Of a stretch of DNA of 37,272 nt, positions 24,284-32,854 are shown one piece after another. Location: assembly GCA_965247705.1 (NCBI GenBank), contig CBDFHV010000026.1:1-37272 (forward strand), read 5' to 3'. The number at the start of each line of letters is the position of its first letter. The stretch's first letter is position 1. The notes under the pieces were generated by a model. It did not search any database and was not told where the DNA came from. It was given only the letters and a program-made list of their open reading frames with translations. This DNA comes from CBDFHV01 sp965247705 (GTDB lineage Bacteria > Pseudomonadota > Alphaproteobacteria > Rhodospirillales > CAMCUA01). The translations under genes and the position numbers were made by a program.

Positions 24284-24529
24284 TTACGCCCGCCAGAAGG
24301 GCTTCGCAGACTCCATCGCCACGTCGGCCCGGCTGATGCCCATGTCGCGCAGCATGCGCGCATCCAGGGAACCCAACTGGCGCCGTTCCCGGCCGCGCTG
24401 CTGCCATTGCACGACAAAATCCAGTCCGTCGCGAATCATGGCAATGAATATGGCCCAGGGGCGAATCGGGCCCGTTGCCCGGTTTCCCCGGGTGATCGCT
24501 GTTCCAGATGGCGAAATGAATCCAGTCAT
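24284..24529 (-). CDS. DUF1127 small protein
   Basis: 81 residues. The C-terminal half is the DUF1127 motif: RRQLGSLDARMLRDMGISRADVAMESAKPFWR, an arginine-rich helical segment found in many alphaproteobacteria. DUF1127 proteins have been tied to RNA handling and phosphate or stress responses in a few species. The gene is divergent from a MocR-type regulator, an association seen repeatedly in this class, and has a good promoter. Confidence 0.85.
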   Translation of the reverse strand: MTGFISPSGTAITRGNRATGPIRPWAIFIAMIRDGLDFVVQWQQRGRERRQLGSLDARMLRDMGISRADVAMESAKPFWRA

Positions 24530-24575
24530 GGCAGCACCTTTGAATCGGACAATTTAAGACACAATCGATACAATC

Positions 24576-24615
24576 TATATAAATTGACACCATAATCGAG
24601 TCAATGTAAACATTG
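24576..24615 (-). promoter_or_regulatory. DUF1127 promoter overlapping a palindromic operator candidate
   Basis: On the minus strand, TTGACT (24604-24599), a 17-base spacer and TATATA (24581-24576) make a strong sigma-70-type promoter for the DUF1127 gene. The palindrome CAATGT-AA-ACATTG (24602-24615) overlaps its -35 box and lies five bases before the mocR-like start. A second dyad, TTGAC-N11-GTCAA (24584-24604), covers the promoter core. These are candidate binding sites for the adjacent regulator. Confidence 0.6.
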
Positions 24616-24620
24616 TCACC

Positions 24621-26024
24621 ATGACAAGATCGCCCCAAGCGTGGGAGCCGCGCCTCGACCATCGAACGGGCCCCCGCTATCTGGCCATCGCCGACGCCAT
24701 TGGCGAGGACATGGCGGCGGGCCGCTTGACGCCGGGGGACCGGCTACCCACCCACCGGGACCTGGCCTATCGCCTGAACGTCACCGTGGGCACCGTCAGC
24801 CGGGCCTACGGGGAAGCGGAACGGCGGGGCCTGGCCCAAGGGGAAGTGGGCCGCGGCACCTTCGTCCGCGCGCCCGACCGGGGCGCCGAGACCTTTCGCC
24901 TGGCCGACAAGGACACGCAAGGCAACGCCGTGGACCTGCGGTTTTCCCTGCCACCGGTCCACGAAGCCGCCGTCCCCCTGTCGCGCACCCTGATGGAGAT
25001 CGCCGGCGACCTGGATGTCCAGGGAATGCTGCAGTACCACGACGGCGCGGGGCTGCCCCGCCACCGGGCAGCGGTCGCCGGCTGGTGCGCGCGGGCCGGA
25101 GACAATGCCACGCCCGACAACGTGACCATCGCCGGCGGCACCCATCACGCCGTGTCCCTGGTGCTGACGGCGCTCGCCAAGCCGGGCAGCACCGTGCTGA
25201 CGGAAGCGCTGACCTTCCCCATGTTCAAGGTGCTGGCCCAGCATATGGACATCCGCCTGCACGGCCTGCCCATGGACGAACACGGGGTGCGGCCCGACGC
25301 CCTCGATCAGGCCTGCCGCACCCTGTCGCCCTCCCTCGCCTACCTCATTCCCACCTTCCAGAACCCCACTATGGTGGTCATGCCCGAGGAACGGCGGCGG
25401 GATATCGTCGCGGTGGCCCGTCGCCACGGCCTGATGATCATCGAGGACGACATCGCCGGACGCCTTCAAGATTCGGCGCCGCCAACCATCGCGTCCCTGG
25501 CGCCCGAGTGCACCTTCTTCATCGATTCCGCCTCCAAGACCATGGCGCCGGGCCTCAGGGTCGGCTACGTGATCGCGCCGCCGGGCCGTTCGGAGATGTT
25601 GCGCCAAGTGCTCAGGGCCTCCACCTGGATGGCGCCGCCCCTGATGGGCGAGATCCTGACCCGCTGGATCAAGGACGGCACGGCCGAGCGCCTGACCGCC
25701 TTGCAACGGGCCGAAGCGACGGCCCGCAAGGCGATCCTGTACGATGCAATCGGCGGCGGATTTTCGCGCTCCAGCACCGGCTGCCACGTCTGGCTGCCCT
25801 TGCCCGAGCCATGGCGGGCCGAAGACTACACCATGCGGGCCGAGCGCCAGGGCGTGCGCATCCTGGCCGCCGATACGTTCCTGGTCGGCCGCGGCCCGGC
25901 CCCGGAAGCCGTGCGCATCGGCATCGGCGCCGCCCGCGACCGCGACACCCTGCGCCGGGTCTCCGCCATCCTCGGCGGCCTGCTGGGCGAAGGTGCCAGG
26001 GAAGCGACGCCGTCGGTGATCTGA
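24621..26024 (+). CDS. MocR-type regulator: GntR winged helix fused to class I aminotransferase domain
   Basis: 467 residues. A GntR-type winged helix occupies residues about 15-85 (GDRLPTHRDLAYRLNVTVGTVSRAY). An aminotransferase-fold domain follows from about 105 to 460, with the PLP lysine at 306 in DSASKTMAPGLRVGYV and the N-P-x pair (FQNPT) upstream. In known MocR proteins (PdxR, GabR, TauR, EhuR) the domain senses PLP or amino compounds and controls adjacent genes. No vitamin B6 or GABA genes are present, and the only divergent partner is the DUF1127 gene 91 bases away, so that is its likely target. Autoregulation is likely, since the palindrome lies directly before its start codon. Confidence 0.92.
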   Translation: MTRSPQAWEPRLDHRTGPRYLAIADAIGEDMAAGRLTPGDRLPTHRDLAYRLNVTVGTVSRAYGEAERRGLAQGEVGRGTFVRAPDRGAETFRLADKDTQGNAVDLRFSLPPVHEAAVPLSRTLMEIAGDLDVQGMLQYHDGAGLPRHRAAVAGWCARAGDNATPDNVTIAGGTHHAVSLVLTALAKPGSTVLTEALTFPMFKVLAQHMDIRLHGLPMDEHGVRPDALDQACRTLSPSLAYLIPTFQNPTMVVMPEERRRDIVAVARRHGLMIIEDDIAGRLQDSAPPTIASLAPECTFFIDSASKTMAPGLRVGYVIAPPGRSEMLRQVLRASTWMAPPLMGEILTRWIKDGTAERLTALQRAEATARKAILYDAIGGGFSRSSTGCHVWLPLPEPWRAEDYTMRAERQGVRILAADTFLVGRGPAPEAVRIGIGAARDRDTLRRVSAILGGLLGEGAREATPSVI

Positions 26025-26063
26025 CGCGGACGATTGGATGAACCGGCTGTGCGTCCAAGCCAG

Positions 26064-27098
26064 CTATTCGCCGGTCAGCACATAATAGGTGCTGCGCCCC
26101 CCGCCCCGCCGATCGATCAGACCCAGCTGGAGAAGCCTCTGAAAATCCTTTTTGCGGGCAGCGAGCGAGCGATCGGATATGTGGCCGTATTCGCGCTGGC
26201 TGATGCTTCCATGTTCGCTGAGATAGGCCAGAAGTCGCCGATGATGCGCTTCGAGCCGGGGAGCGGCCTGGGCGGCAATCGACCCGCGAACGCGGCGAAG
26301 CTCATCGAGAACGCCGTCGGCAAAATATTCCAGCCAAGCCGTGAAATCGATCGACGGCTCGCATTCGTAATAGTCGCCTTGTAGCCCAACGACACGAAAA
26401 TAGGCGGCGACATTGCGATTGTAGTAGTTCTCGAAGGCGAAAATTTCGAATATTTCGAGCCCGCCCATCCCAAGAATTGCCGTAGTGACCAATCGCGCCG
26501 TGCGCCCGTTGCCGTCCATGAACGGGTGAACGATGGCACACTGGCGGTGAAACAGACCGGCCAAAATGATGGGATCCATCGCGCCACCGCGTTCCCCAAC
26601 GAAGTCGATCAACGCTTCGACAAGGCGCGGCACGTCCTTATGGTCGGGAGGGATAAAGACCACCGCTTCGGGCCGCCGAGGGTCGCGTATCAAGACCGCC
26701 TCCCGGCGCAATTTTCCGACATGATCCGGATTCCCCATTAACCCGTCCACGACCGTCGCCTGAATGGATGTCAACGTCGCAACGTCGAGATGAAACAGGC
26801 CGGATTTCACGTCGGCATGGATTTTTCGAAGCGCCCCGTTGTAGTTCAGCACCTCCCGTTCGGTGTCGCGAATTCGGGAGGGGTCTTCTTTTAGGAGACG
26901 TTTGACATCGGTCAGGGGCAAGGGGTTGCCCTCGATGCTGGTCGAGGCGTGGGTCGAAAGCGCGCGCGCTTCAAGTTCGAGCCGTGCCAGCACGTTTGGG
27001 CTGAGGCCCAGCGCTTTGATCTCGCCGATCGCCTCGCCGACACGACGCATGGTGACGATCAACCGATCTGTAATGGTGTATTTCGGCTGCCATTCCAT
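26064..27098 (-). CDS. Fic-family AMPylase-type protein with inhibitory helix and C-terminal winged helix
   Basis: 344 residues. The catalytic Fic motif is HPFMDGNGR at 191-199. The N-terminal inhibitory motif (S/T-x3-E-G/N) is at residues 52-57 (STSIEG), which marks a class II, self-inhibited Fic protein. The C-terminal 80 residues look like a winged-helix domain (HRRLLAYLSEHGSISQREYGHISD, then QLGLIDRRGGGRSTYYV). Such Fic-wHTH proteins are widespread; they modify target proteins with AMP when inhibition is relieved, but physiological targets are mostly unknown. It converges on the mocR-like gene and is monocistronic. Confidence 0.92.
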   Translation of the reverse strand: MEWQPKYTITDRLIVTMRRVGEAIGEIKALGLSPNVLARLELEARALSTHASTSIEGNPLPLTDVKRLLKEDPSRIRDTEREVLNYNGALRKIHADVKSGLFHLDVATLTSIQATVVDGLMGNPDHVGKLRREAVLIRDPRRPEAVVFIPPDHKDVPRLVEALIDFVGERGGAMDPIILAGLFHRQCAIVHPFMDGNGRTARLVTTAILGMGGLEIFEIFAFENYYNRNVAAYFRVVGLQGDYYECEPSIDFTAWLEYFADGVLDELRRVRGSIAAQAAPRLEAHHRRLLAYLSEHGSISQREYGHISDRSLAARKKDFQRLLQLGLIDRRGGGRSTYYVLTGE

Positions 27099-27211
27099 AG
27101 CCGAATAATAGCCGAAAAGTGGCCGATTAGGAAATTTGGGATGCTTTCGGGATTCATCGAGCGAATGATCCGACCCGCCCTTATCCCTGAATGGCTATGG
27201 GCACAGGCAGC

Positions 27212-27276
27212 GGGCGGGTCTGAGACCCGCCCCTACGCACCTGAGTTCTTCGTAGGGGTCGGTCTCAGACCGACCC
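27212..27276. repeat. REP/BIME element, second copy, with compensatory stem changes
   Basis: Again two inverted GTAG units: minus strand 27236-27212 and plus strand 27252-27276, with 15 bases between. The first is identical to the 4432-4456 unit. The second has stem GGGTCGGTCT / AGACCGACCC instead of GGGCGGGTC / GACCCGCCC; the paired positions changed together, so base pairing is kept. It lies between the fic gene and the threonine aldolase gene. Confidence 0.75.
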
Positions 27277-27312
27277 GCTTCTAACGCTCGTGACAACTCT
27301 CTCCCACGGGGA

Positions 27313-28335
27313 CTACCCCAGGTGCCGCTTCAGGGCCGCGCACAGGGCTTCGCCGGCGGTGTCGTCGACATCGAGGTGGGTGACGATGCGGACCCGGCGT
27401 TCGCCGAAGGCGCCGATGACGCAGCCGTCCTCGGCCAGCCGGTCGACCAGCGCGGCGGCCGTCGGGCCTTCGGCCGCGATATCGAAGATCACGATGTTGG
27501 TGTCCACCGGCAGCACCCGATCCACCCGGGGCAGGGATTCCAGCGCCCCACCGATCCGGGCGGCCAAGGCGTGGTCGTCGGCCAGCCGGTCCACGTGGTG
27601 GTCGAGGGCATAGAGGCAAGTGGCGGCGATGATGCCCGATTGGCGCATGGCGCCGCCCCATTGTTGCTTGAACCGCCACGCCCGGGCGATGAAATCGGCG
27701 CTGCCCGCCAGGACCGATCCCACGGGGGCACCGAGGCCCTTGCTGAAGTCGATCCAGCAGGAATCGAACCCGGCGGCGTAGTCGCCGGCGCTCACTCCCG
27801 TCTTGACGCAGGCGTTGAGCAGCCGCGCGCCATCCATATGGGTCGCCAGGCCGGCATCCTTGGCCGCTTTTGAAACGGTCCGCAGTTCCTCCAGGGGCCA
27901 CACGGCGCCGCCAGCTTGGTTGGTAGTCTGCTCCACGCAGAGCAGGCGGGATTCGGGCAGGTAGCGGTTCTCGGGCCGGATGGCGGCGCGCACCGTGTCG
28001 GCGGAGTAGCGGCCCCGGGGACCGTCCAGGGCCCGGATCATGACGCCGCTGAGGGCGGCCGGCCCGCCGGCCTCGTAATTGATGATGTGGCTCAGCCCGT
28101 GGGCCATCACCTCGTCGCCGTGGTGGCAGTGGACCCTGAGGGCGATCTCGTTGCACATGGTGCCCGACGGCATAAGGACCGCGGCCTCCTTGCCCAGGAG
28201 GTCCGCCACCCGTTTGCAAAGCGCGTTGGTGGTGGGGTCCTCGTCTTTCTGCTCGTCGCCGAACTCGGCCGCCAGGATGGCTTCCAGCATCGGCCGCGTG
28301 GGCTTGGTCTTGGTGTCGCTGTAGAAGTCGAACAT
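27313..28335 (-). CDS. Low-specificity L-threonine aldolase family protein
   Basis: 340 residues of the fold type I beta-eliminating lyase/threonine aldolase family. N-terminal FYSDTKTKPTRPML, the PLP lysine 199 in DFSKGLGAPVGSVLAG, the aspartate in THMDGARLLNA, and VTHLDVD near the C-terminus are all characteristic. It cleaves L-threonine or allo-threonine, or related beta-hydroxy amino acids, to glycine and an aldehyde. The start at 28335 begins the conserved SDT region. It lies eight bases downstream of a cupin gene on the same strand, probably co-transcribed. Confidence 0.92.
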   Translation of the reverse strand: MFDFYSDTKTKPTRPMLEAILAAEFGDEQKDEDPTTNALCKRVADLLGKEAAVLMPSGTMCNEIALRVHCHHGDEVMAHGLSHIINYEAGGPAALSGVMIRALDGPRGRYSADTVRAAIRPENRYLPESRLLCVEQTTNQAGGAVWPLEELRTVSKAAKDAGLATHMDGARLLNACVKTGVSAGDYAAGFDSCWIDFSKGLGAPVGSVLAGSADFIARAWRFKQQWGGAMRQSGIIAATCLYALDHHVDRLADDHALAARIGGALESLPRVDRVLPVDTNIVIFDIAAEGPTAAALVDRLAEDGCVIGAFGERRVRIVTHLDVDDTAGEALCAALKRHLG

Positions 28336-28342
28336 GCGCGGC

Positions 28343-28720
28343 TCACTCAGAAGGGTCGGCAATATCGGTCTCGCGGGCGACGATGCGCTCGGCGGAAGCA
28401 TGGACGCCATAGGTGATCAAGGGTTTGTCTCCCACCGCCCGAAACCCATGGCGGCAGTCGGGCGGCATCACCATGGTGTCGCCGGGTCCGATTTCTCGCA
28501 GGCCCGCTTCGCCCTCCATCCAAGCCTCTCCGCGCCCTTCGAGGACGGTCACCACTTCGGCGTAGGGGTGGTGGTGCGTGCCGGTGGAGTAACCCGGCGG
28601 CGAGACCTGGACGCCGACCCGGACGGGGGTCGAGCCCGCTTCGTCGCCAACGATGGTCTGATACGTGGCCCCATCGGGGAAAGGCTCCTTGGGGACGTCC
28701 CGCAGTCGAATGATGGGCAT
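28343..28720 (-). CDS. Single-domain cupin protein
   Basis: 125 residues. The first cupin motif is G-x5-HHHPYAE-V-x6-G with metal-ligand-type His 49, His 51 and Glu 55; the second motif includes PPDCRHGF with His 91. These residues can hold a divalent metal. Small cupins may be dioxygenases, isomerases or merely binding proteins, and no substrate can be assigned. The ATG at 28720 has AGGAGG upstream. The close spacing to the threonine aldolase suggests a linked role in amino acid breakdown. Confidence 0.88.
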   Translation of the reverse strand: MPIIRLRDVPKEPFPDGATYQTIVGDEAGSTPVRVGVQVSPPGYSTGTHHHPYAEVVTVLEGRGEAWMEGEAGLREIGPGDTMVMPPDCRHGFRAVGDKPLITYGVHASAERIVARETDIADPSE

Positions 28721-28847
28721 CTCGATCCTCCTCGCACCCGTGCACACCGCATCCTGCCCCAAACCGGGCGCCGCGACGAGACCTCCGCCGCTCCGGGATA
28801 GAAAATCGGCGCGTGACCGTCGACGTTTCGAGGCCTAGGGTCGTCCC

Positions 28848-30248
28848 ATGGCGAGAATGGTTGGTCATTGGCGGCATGGCCTTGTTGGGTTGGGGCTCCT
28901 TGCGTTCGGGATGTCGGTCGAGGCCGCCGACGAACCGGGCACCGAACCGGTGATTCTACCACCCGAACTGGTCAACCTGGTCGCCTGGCAGGCAATGGTC
29001 GCACCGCCGGAGCGTCGCTCGGTCGCCTTGCGCCTCCTGGCACGGCGCGGCAATACGGATGTGGTGCCGGCCCTGATTCAGAGCCTGCGCCACACTCGAA
29101 ATGACTCGGCTGTCCTGGCGACACTGAACCAACTGGTCGGCGACACAGACAACGCCTCCTGGGCCCAATGGATGCTGTGGCTGGAAGACCACCCGGAAGT
29201 GAAGCCGTTTCCCGGATTCGACGGGTTCAAGGCCGATGCCCTGTCGCTGCTGGACGAGAATTTCCGCCTGTTCATCCATCGCGGCGTCGCCCACGAGATT
29301 CGTTTGGAGGAGATCGTCTGGGGCGGCGTGATCAAGGACGGCATCCCGGCGCTGGTTCAGCCAACCCATGTGGCGGCCGCGGACGCCGATTACCTGGGCG
29401 ACGACGAGACGGTCTTCGGCGTCGCCATCAACGGCGACGCCCGCGCCTACCCCTTGCGCATCATGGACTGGCACGAGATGGCCAACGACGTGGTGGGCGG
29501 CGTGCCGGTGGCGCTGGCCTACTGCACGCTGTGCGGCTCCGGCATCCTCTATGAGACGGCGGTGGCGGGGCGGGCGGCGCCCTTCGTCTTCGGCTCCTCG
29601 GGCATGCTTTATCGTTCCAACAAGCTGATGTACGACCACGAGACCAATTCCCTGTGGAATCAGTTCACCGGCCGGCCGGTGGTGGGTACCTTGACCGGTT
29701 CCGGCATCGCGCTCGATGTCCGCCCGGTCGTCATCACCACCTGGGCCAAATGGCGTGAGCGGCACCCGGGCACCCGGGTGTTGGACCTCGACACCGGCTA
29801 CGTGCGGGACTACAGCCCGGGCCGCCCCTATGGCGCCTACTTCGCCAGTCCCAACCTGATGTTTCCGGCCCGGGTCACGGACAGCCGGCTGGAGGCCAAG
29901 GATCAGGTCTACGTGGTAAGGGTGCGGGGACAGGAAAAGGCTTGGCCCCTGAACCTGTTCGAGGGCGGCGCCATCATCAACGACCGGGTCGGCGACACGG
30001 CGGTGACGCTGGTCGGCGAAGCCTCGACCCGTACCGTGCGTGCCTACGAATCCTCCGGCCAATCCTTCATGCGCACCCCGCAGGCGAGCCAACTGAAATC
30101 CGGTGATGGCAGCCTGTGGCGGGTAACGGAAGACGCCCTGGAATCGCTGTCGGGGGCACGGCTTCCCCGCCTGCCGGGCCACATCGCCTACTGGTTCGCC
30201 TGGCAGAACTTCATGCCGGACGCGCCGGAAACCCTGTCGGCGCCCTAG
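28848..30248 (+). CDS. DUF3179 family exported protein
   Basis: 466 residues with an N-terminal signal-like segment (LVGLGLLAFGMSVEAADEP) and a long DUF3179 domain: GVAINGDARAYPLRIMDWHEM, then the invariant-looking AYCTLCGSGILYE, then SGMLYRSNKLMYDHETNSLW and FTGRPVVGTL. The Cys pair and conserved His and Asp suggest metal or cofactor binding, but the family is uncharacterised. Residues about 45-120 resemble short helical (HEAT-like) repeats ahead of the domain. It is probably periplasmic. Divergent from the cupin gene. Confidence 0.85.
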   Translation: MARMVGHWRHGLVGLGLLAFGMSVEAADEPGTEPVILPPELVNLVAWQAMVAPPERRSVALRLLARRGNTDVVPALIQSLRHTRNDSAVLATLNQLVGDTDNASWAQWMLWLEDHPEVKPFPGFDGFKADALSLLDENFRLFIHRGVAHEIRLEEIVWGGVIKDGIPALVQPTHVAAADADYLGDDETVFGVAINGDARAYPLRIMDWHEMANDVVGGVPVALAYCTLCGSGILYETAVAGRAAPFVFGSSGMLYRSNKLMYDHETNSLWNQFTGRPVVGTLTGSGIALDVRPVVITTWAKWRERHPGTRVLDLDTGYVRDYSPGRPYGAYFASPNLMFPARVTDSRLEAKDQVYVVRVRGQEKAWPLNLFEGGAIINDRVGDTAVTLVGEASTRTVRAYESSGQSFMRTPQASQLKSGDGSLWRVTEDALESLSGARLPRLPGHIAYWFAWQNFMPDAPETLSAP

Positions 30249-30289
30249 TGTTCCGATCGAGACATTTCGTTCCCATTAAATCTACGCAA

Positions 30290-31366
30290 CGTCCCTATCC
30301 GGTTAAAGCAGGTAGCGCACCCTGCGGTTGAAGACTGTCGACCAGCTCCTTGTAGGTGATGGTGGGTTGGTCCATGGCGCGGCGGAGGACGAAGTCGGCC
30401 AGATCGGTGATGCGTGTGCGGCGGTTGAAGCGGTAGCTCCATTCCCGGGCATAGCGCGGCAGGTGCTTGGCGCCGACACCGTGATAGGTGCCGTTGAGCC
30501 AGGTCTTCACGTTGGAAAACAGGACATGGACGACCGGCATCAAGCGCTCGGCATTCTTGCCTTCGCCTTGCACGACGGGGTGGTGGCGATAGGTGTCGCG
30601 GAGTCCGGCGTACCCCTTGAAGGCGTCGCTGGCGAGGCGGCTTCCGGGCCTGACCGAGGCGCGCACGAAGCCGCCCAGCTCGCGGGCGGTGGCCGCCGGG
30701 AGGATGGCGAGCCGCGCCCGGCCGGCGACGAAGCCGCTTCCCTTGATGCCCTTGCCCGGCCCGACCGGCCGCTTCTCGACGGCCATCACCAACAGGCTCT
30801 TGTTCGGGTTGGAAAGGCCCCGGCCCCGGCTCTCCGGCTTGCCGCGCCCGCCATAATAACTCTCGTCGACCTCGACCAAGCCCTCGAGCGGAAATTCCGA
30901 GCGCTCCGTCAGGGCATGACGCAGCTTATGAGCCATCAGCCACGCTGTCTCGTAGCGCAGATCCAACTCGCGGGACAGCAAAAGGGCCGAGACCCCACGC
31001 TTGTCGCGCGCCATCCACCACGCCGCCAGGAACCATTTGCGGAGCGGCGTGCGGGTGCGGTGGAAGATCGTCCCCGCCGTCACCGATTCCTGATGACCGC
31101 AACGGGCGCATTCGAAGATCCTGGGCCGCGCCGTCATTCGGTAGCTCCGCCGTTCGCCGCAGCGGGCACAGACATAGCCCTGCGGCCAGCGCAGCCGGGC
31201 CAGCGCCTCGATGCAGGCCGCTTCCGATCCGTGCCGTTCTTGAAACGCCAACATCCTGCCCATCGCACCGCCCTCCAAAAGCCCGAGACAATGCGATCAG
31301 CCTACATCCTCTACGTGAACATAACAAGAACATTTAGGCCGATCCTGTTTTAACCGGATAGGGACG
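30290..31366 (-). mobile_element. Complete IS1595-family insertion sequence with 8-base target duplication
   Basis: 1077 bases. The ends are perfect inverted repeats, CGTCCCTATCCGGTTAAA at 30290 and its complement ending at 31366. The target CTACGCAA is duplicated at 30282-30289 and 31367-31374; 8 bases is the size expected for IS1595. Intact ends plus an intact transposase indicate a recent insertion. Confidence 0.95.
30295..31263 (-). CDS. IS1595-family (ISXO2-like) transposase
   Basis: 322 residues. The N-terminal zinc ribbon uses two CxxC pairs (CARCGERRSY and ECARCGHQES). The DDE-type domain follows, with Asp residues in VEVDESYYGG and LASDAFKGYAGL, and the conserved C-terminal NVKTWLNGTYHGVGAKHLPRY segment. 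The ATG at 31263 has GGAGGG eight bases upstream and was preferred over an upstream TTG. The stop codon lies within the terminal repeat. It appears intact. Confidence 0.93.
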   Translation of the reverse strand: MGRMLAFQERHGSEAACIEALARLRWPQGYVCARCGERRSYRMTARPRIFECARCGHQESVTAGTIFHRTRTPLRKWFLAAWWMARDKRGVSALLLSRELDLRYETAWLMAHKLRHALTERSEFPLEGLVEVDESYYGGRGKPESRGRGLSNPNKSLLVMAVEKRPVGPGKGIKGSGFVAGRARLAILPAATARELGGFVRASVRPGSRLASDAFKGYAGLRDTYRHHPVVQGEGKNAERLMPVVHVLFSNVKTWLNGTYHGVGAKHLPRYAREWSYRFNRRTRITDLADFVLRRAMDQPTITYKELVDSLQPQGALPALTG

Positions 31367-31456
31367 CTACGCAAACTGCGACCTTCACCCCCGGGCTCAG
31401 GAACCAAATGTTAGAATCGCAACACTAGTCGTCTACGTCTGACAGATTGTATCGCG

Positions 31457-32854
31457 ATGACCGAGGCCTGCGAACTTGCCGTCATCGGCGCCGGTCCGGC
31501 GGGCATGGCTGCGGCCGTCGCCGCGGCCGAGCACGGCGTCGACGTGGCCCTGTTCGACGAGCAGGAGGCACCTGGCGGCCAGATCTATCGGGCCGTGGAA
31601 CGAGCAGACGCGGAAAGATTTCGGATCCTGGGCCCCCACTACGGGGAGGGCCGCGATCTGGTTTCGGCCTTCCGCGCCAGCGGCGCGCGCTACCATCCCG
31701 GCTCGACAATCTGGCTGATCAAGCCGGACCTGACGCTGGGCGTCGCGGCCGGCGAGGCTCTCCGCTATGTGCAAACAAAGCGTATTCTGATCGCCACCGG
31801 CGCACTGGAACGTCCGTGGCCTTTTCCCGGCTGGACCCTGCCCGGCGTGATGACCGCCGGCGCCGGTCAGGTGATGCTCAAGTCGGCCGGCGCGGTGCCC
31901 GCGGGTCGTGTGGTCCTGGCGGGAAGCGGGCCGCTGCTGTTGTTGGTGGCGTGCCAATACCTGCGCGCCGGGGTGGCCATCGAGGCCTTCCTGGACTTCA
32001 CCCGAACCGGCGATTATGTGCGCGCCGCGCCCCATCTCCCCGGCGCCCTTCTCGCGGGTGCGTACCTGCTCGAGGGCTTGGCCATGCGCCGAGAGTTGGC
32101 GGCGGCCCGCGTTGCCGTCCACGGCGGCGGCGGCGAACTTGCCGCCGAGGGTCGGGGGAAACTCGAAGCGGTCCGTTTTCGGGCCGGCGGGCGCCTAAGA
32201 GAAATCGCCGCCGACCTGTTGCTGGTGCATGAGGGGGTGGTGCCGCACACCAACATGACCCTGTCCATCCGGGCCGATCATCGGTGGGTTTCCCGGCAGG
32301 CCTGCTGGCGGCCGGTCACCGACCCCTGGGGCAATACCAGCGTGGCGGGGGTACAGGTGGCGGGGGACGGCGCCGGTATCGACGGTGCACGGGCGGCGGC
32401 CCTGTCGGGGCATCTCGCCGGACTGGACGTGGCGCGGGCCTTGGGACGCATCACCACCAGCGAGCGGGACCGGGCCGCCCAAGCGTCTCGCAAGGGACTG
32501 CGGCGGGAGCGTCGCGTGCGGCCCTTCCTGGAGACCCTGTTCCAGCCGCCGCCACGGCACATTCCCACCCTGTCCGACGACGTCCTGGTGTGCCGTTGCG
32601 AAGAAGTCACCGCCGGACGCATCCGCCAGGCCATCGGGGCGGGATGCCACGGCGCCAACGAGGTCAAGTATTTCACCCGCGCCGGCATGGGGCCGTGTCA
32701 GGGCCGGCAGTGCGCGCTCACCGTATCGCGCCTGATCGCCGACACCGCGTCCCTGCCCATGGAAGCGGTGGGTACCTACCGCGTCAGGCCCCCGGTCAAA
32801 CCCGTCTCCATGGGACAACTCGCCGCCCTGGCGCCGGAACCGGACATACGATGA
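31457..32854 (+). CDS. FAD/NAD(P)-dependent oxidoreductase with BFD-like [2Fe-2S] domain (HcnB/OoxA-like subunit)
   Basis: 465 residues. FAD-binding VIGAGPAGMAAA is at 9-20 and EAPGGQIYR near 38, the GGQ-R motif of this family. The NAD-type segment VLAGSGPLLLLVA lies mid-protein. A C-terminal bacterioferritin-associated-ferredoxin-like cluster reads VCRCEEVTAGRIRQAIGAGC through GMGPCQGRQC (C-x-C ... C-x4-C). This is the B subunit layout of HcnABC hydrogen cyanide synthase, opine oxidases and D-hydroxyproline dehydrogenases. The next gene, overlapping by four bases, is the matching C-type subunit. The small ferredoxin A subunit usually encoded first is not found. An IS1595 element lies about 90 bases upstream. 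Confidence 0.88.
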   Translation: MTEACELAVIGAGPAGMAAAVAAAEHGVDVALFDEQEAPGGQIYRAVERADAERFRILGPHYGEGRDLVSAFRASGARYHPGSTIWLIKPDLTLGVAAGEALRYVQTKRILIATGALERPWPFPGWTLPGVMTAGAGQVMLKSAGAVPAGRVVLAGSGPLLLLVACQYLRAGVAIEAFLDFTRTGDYVRAAPHLPGALLAGAYLLEGLAMRRELAAARVAVHGGGGELAAEGRGKLEAVRFRAGGRLREIAADLLLVHEGVVPHTNMTLSIRADHRWVSRQACWRPVTDPWGNTSVAGVQVAGDGAGIDGARAAALSGHLAGLDVARALGRITTSERDRAAQASRKGLRRERRVRPFLETLFQPPPRHIPTLSDDVLVCRCEEVTAGRIRQAIGAGCHGANEVKYFTRAGMGPCQGRQCALTVSRLIADTASLPMEAVGTYRVRPPVKPVSMGQLAALAPEPDIR

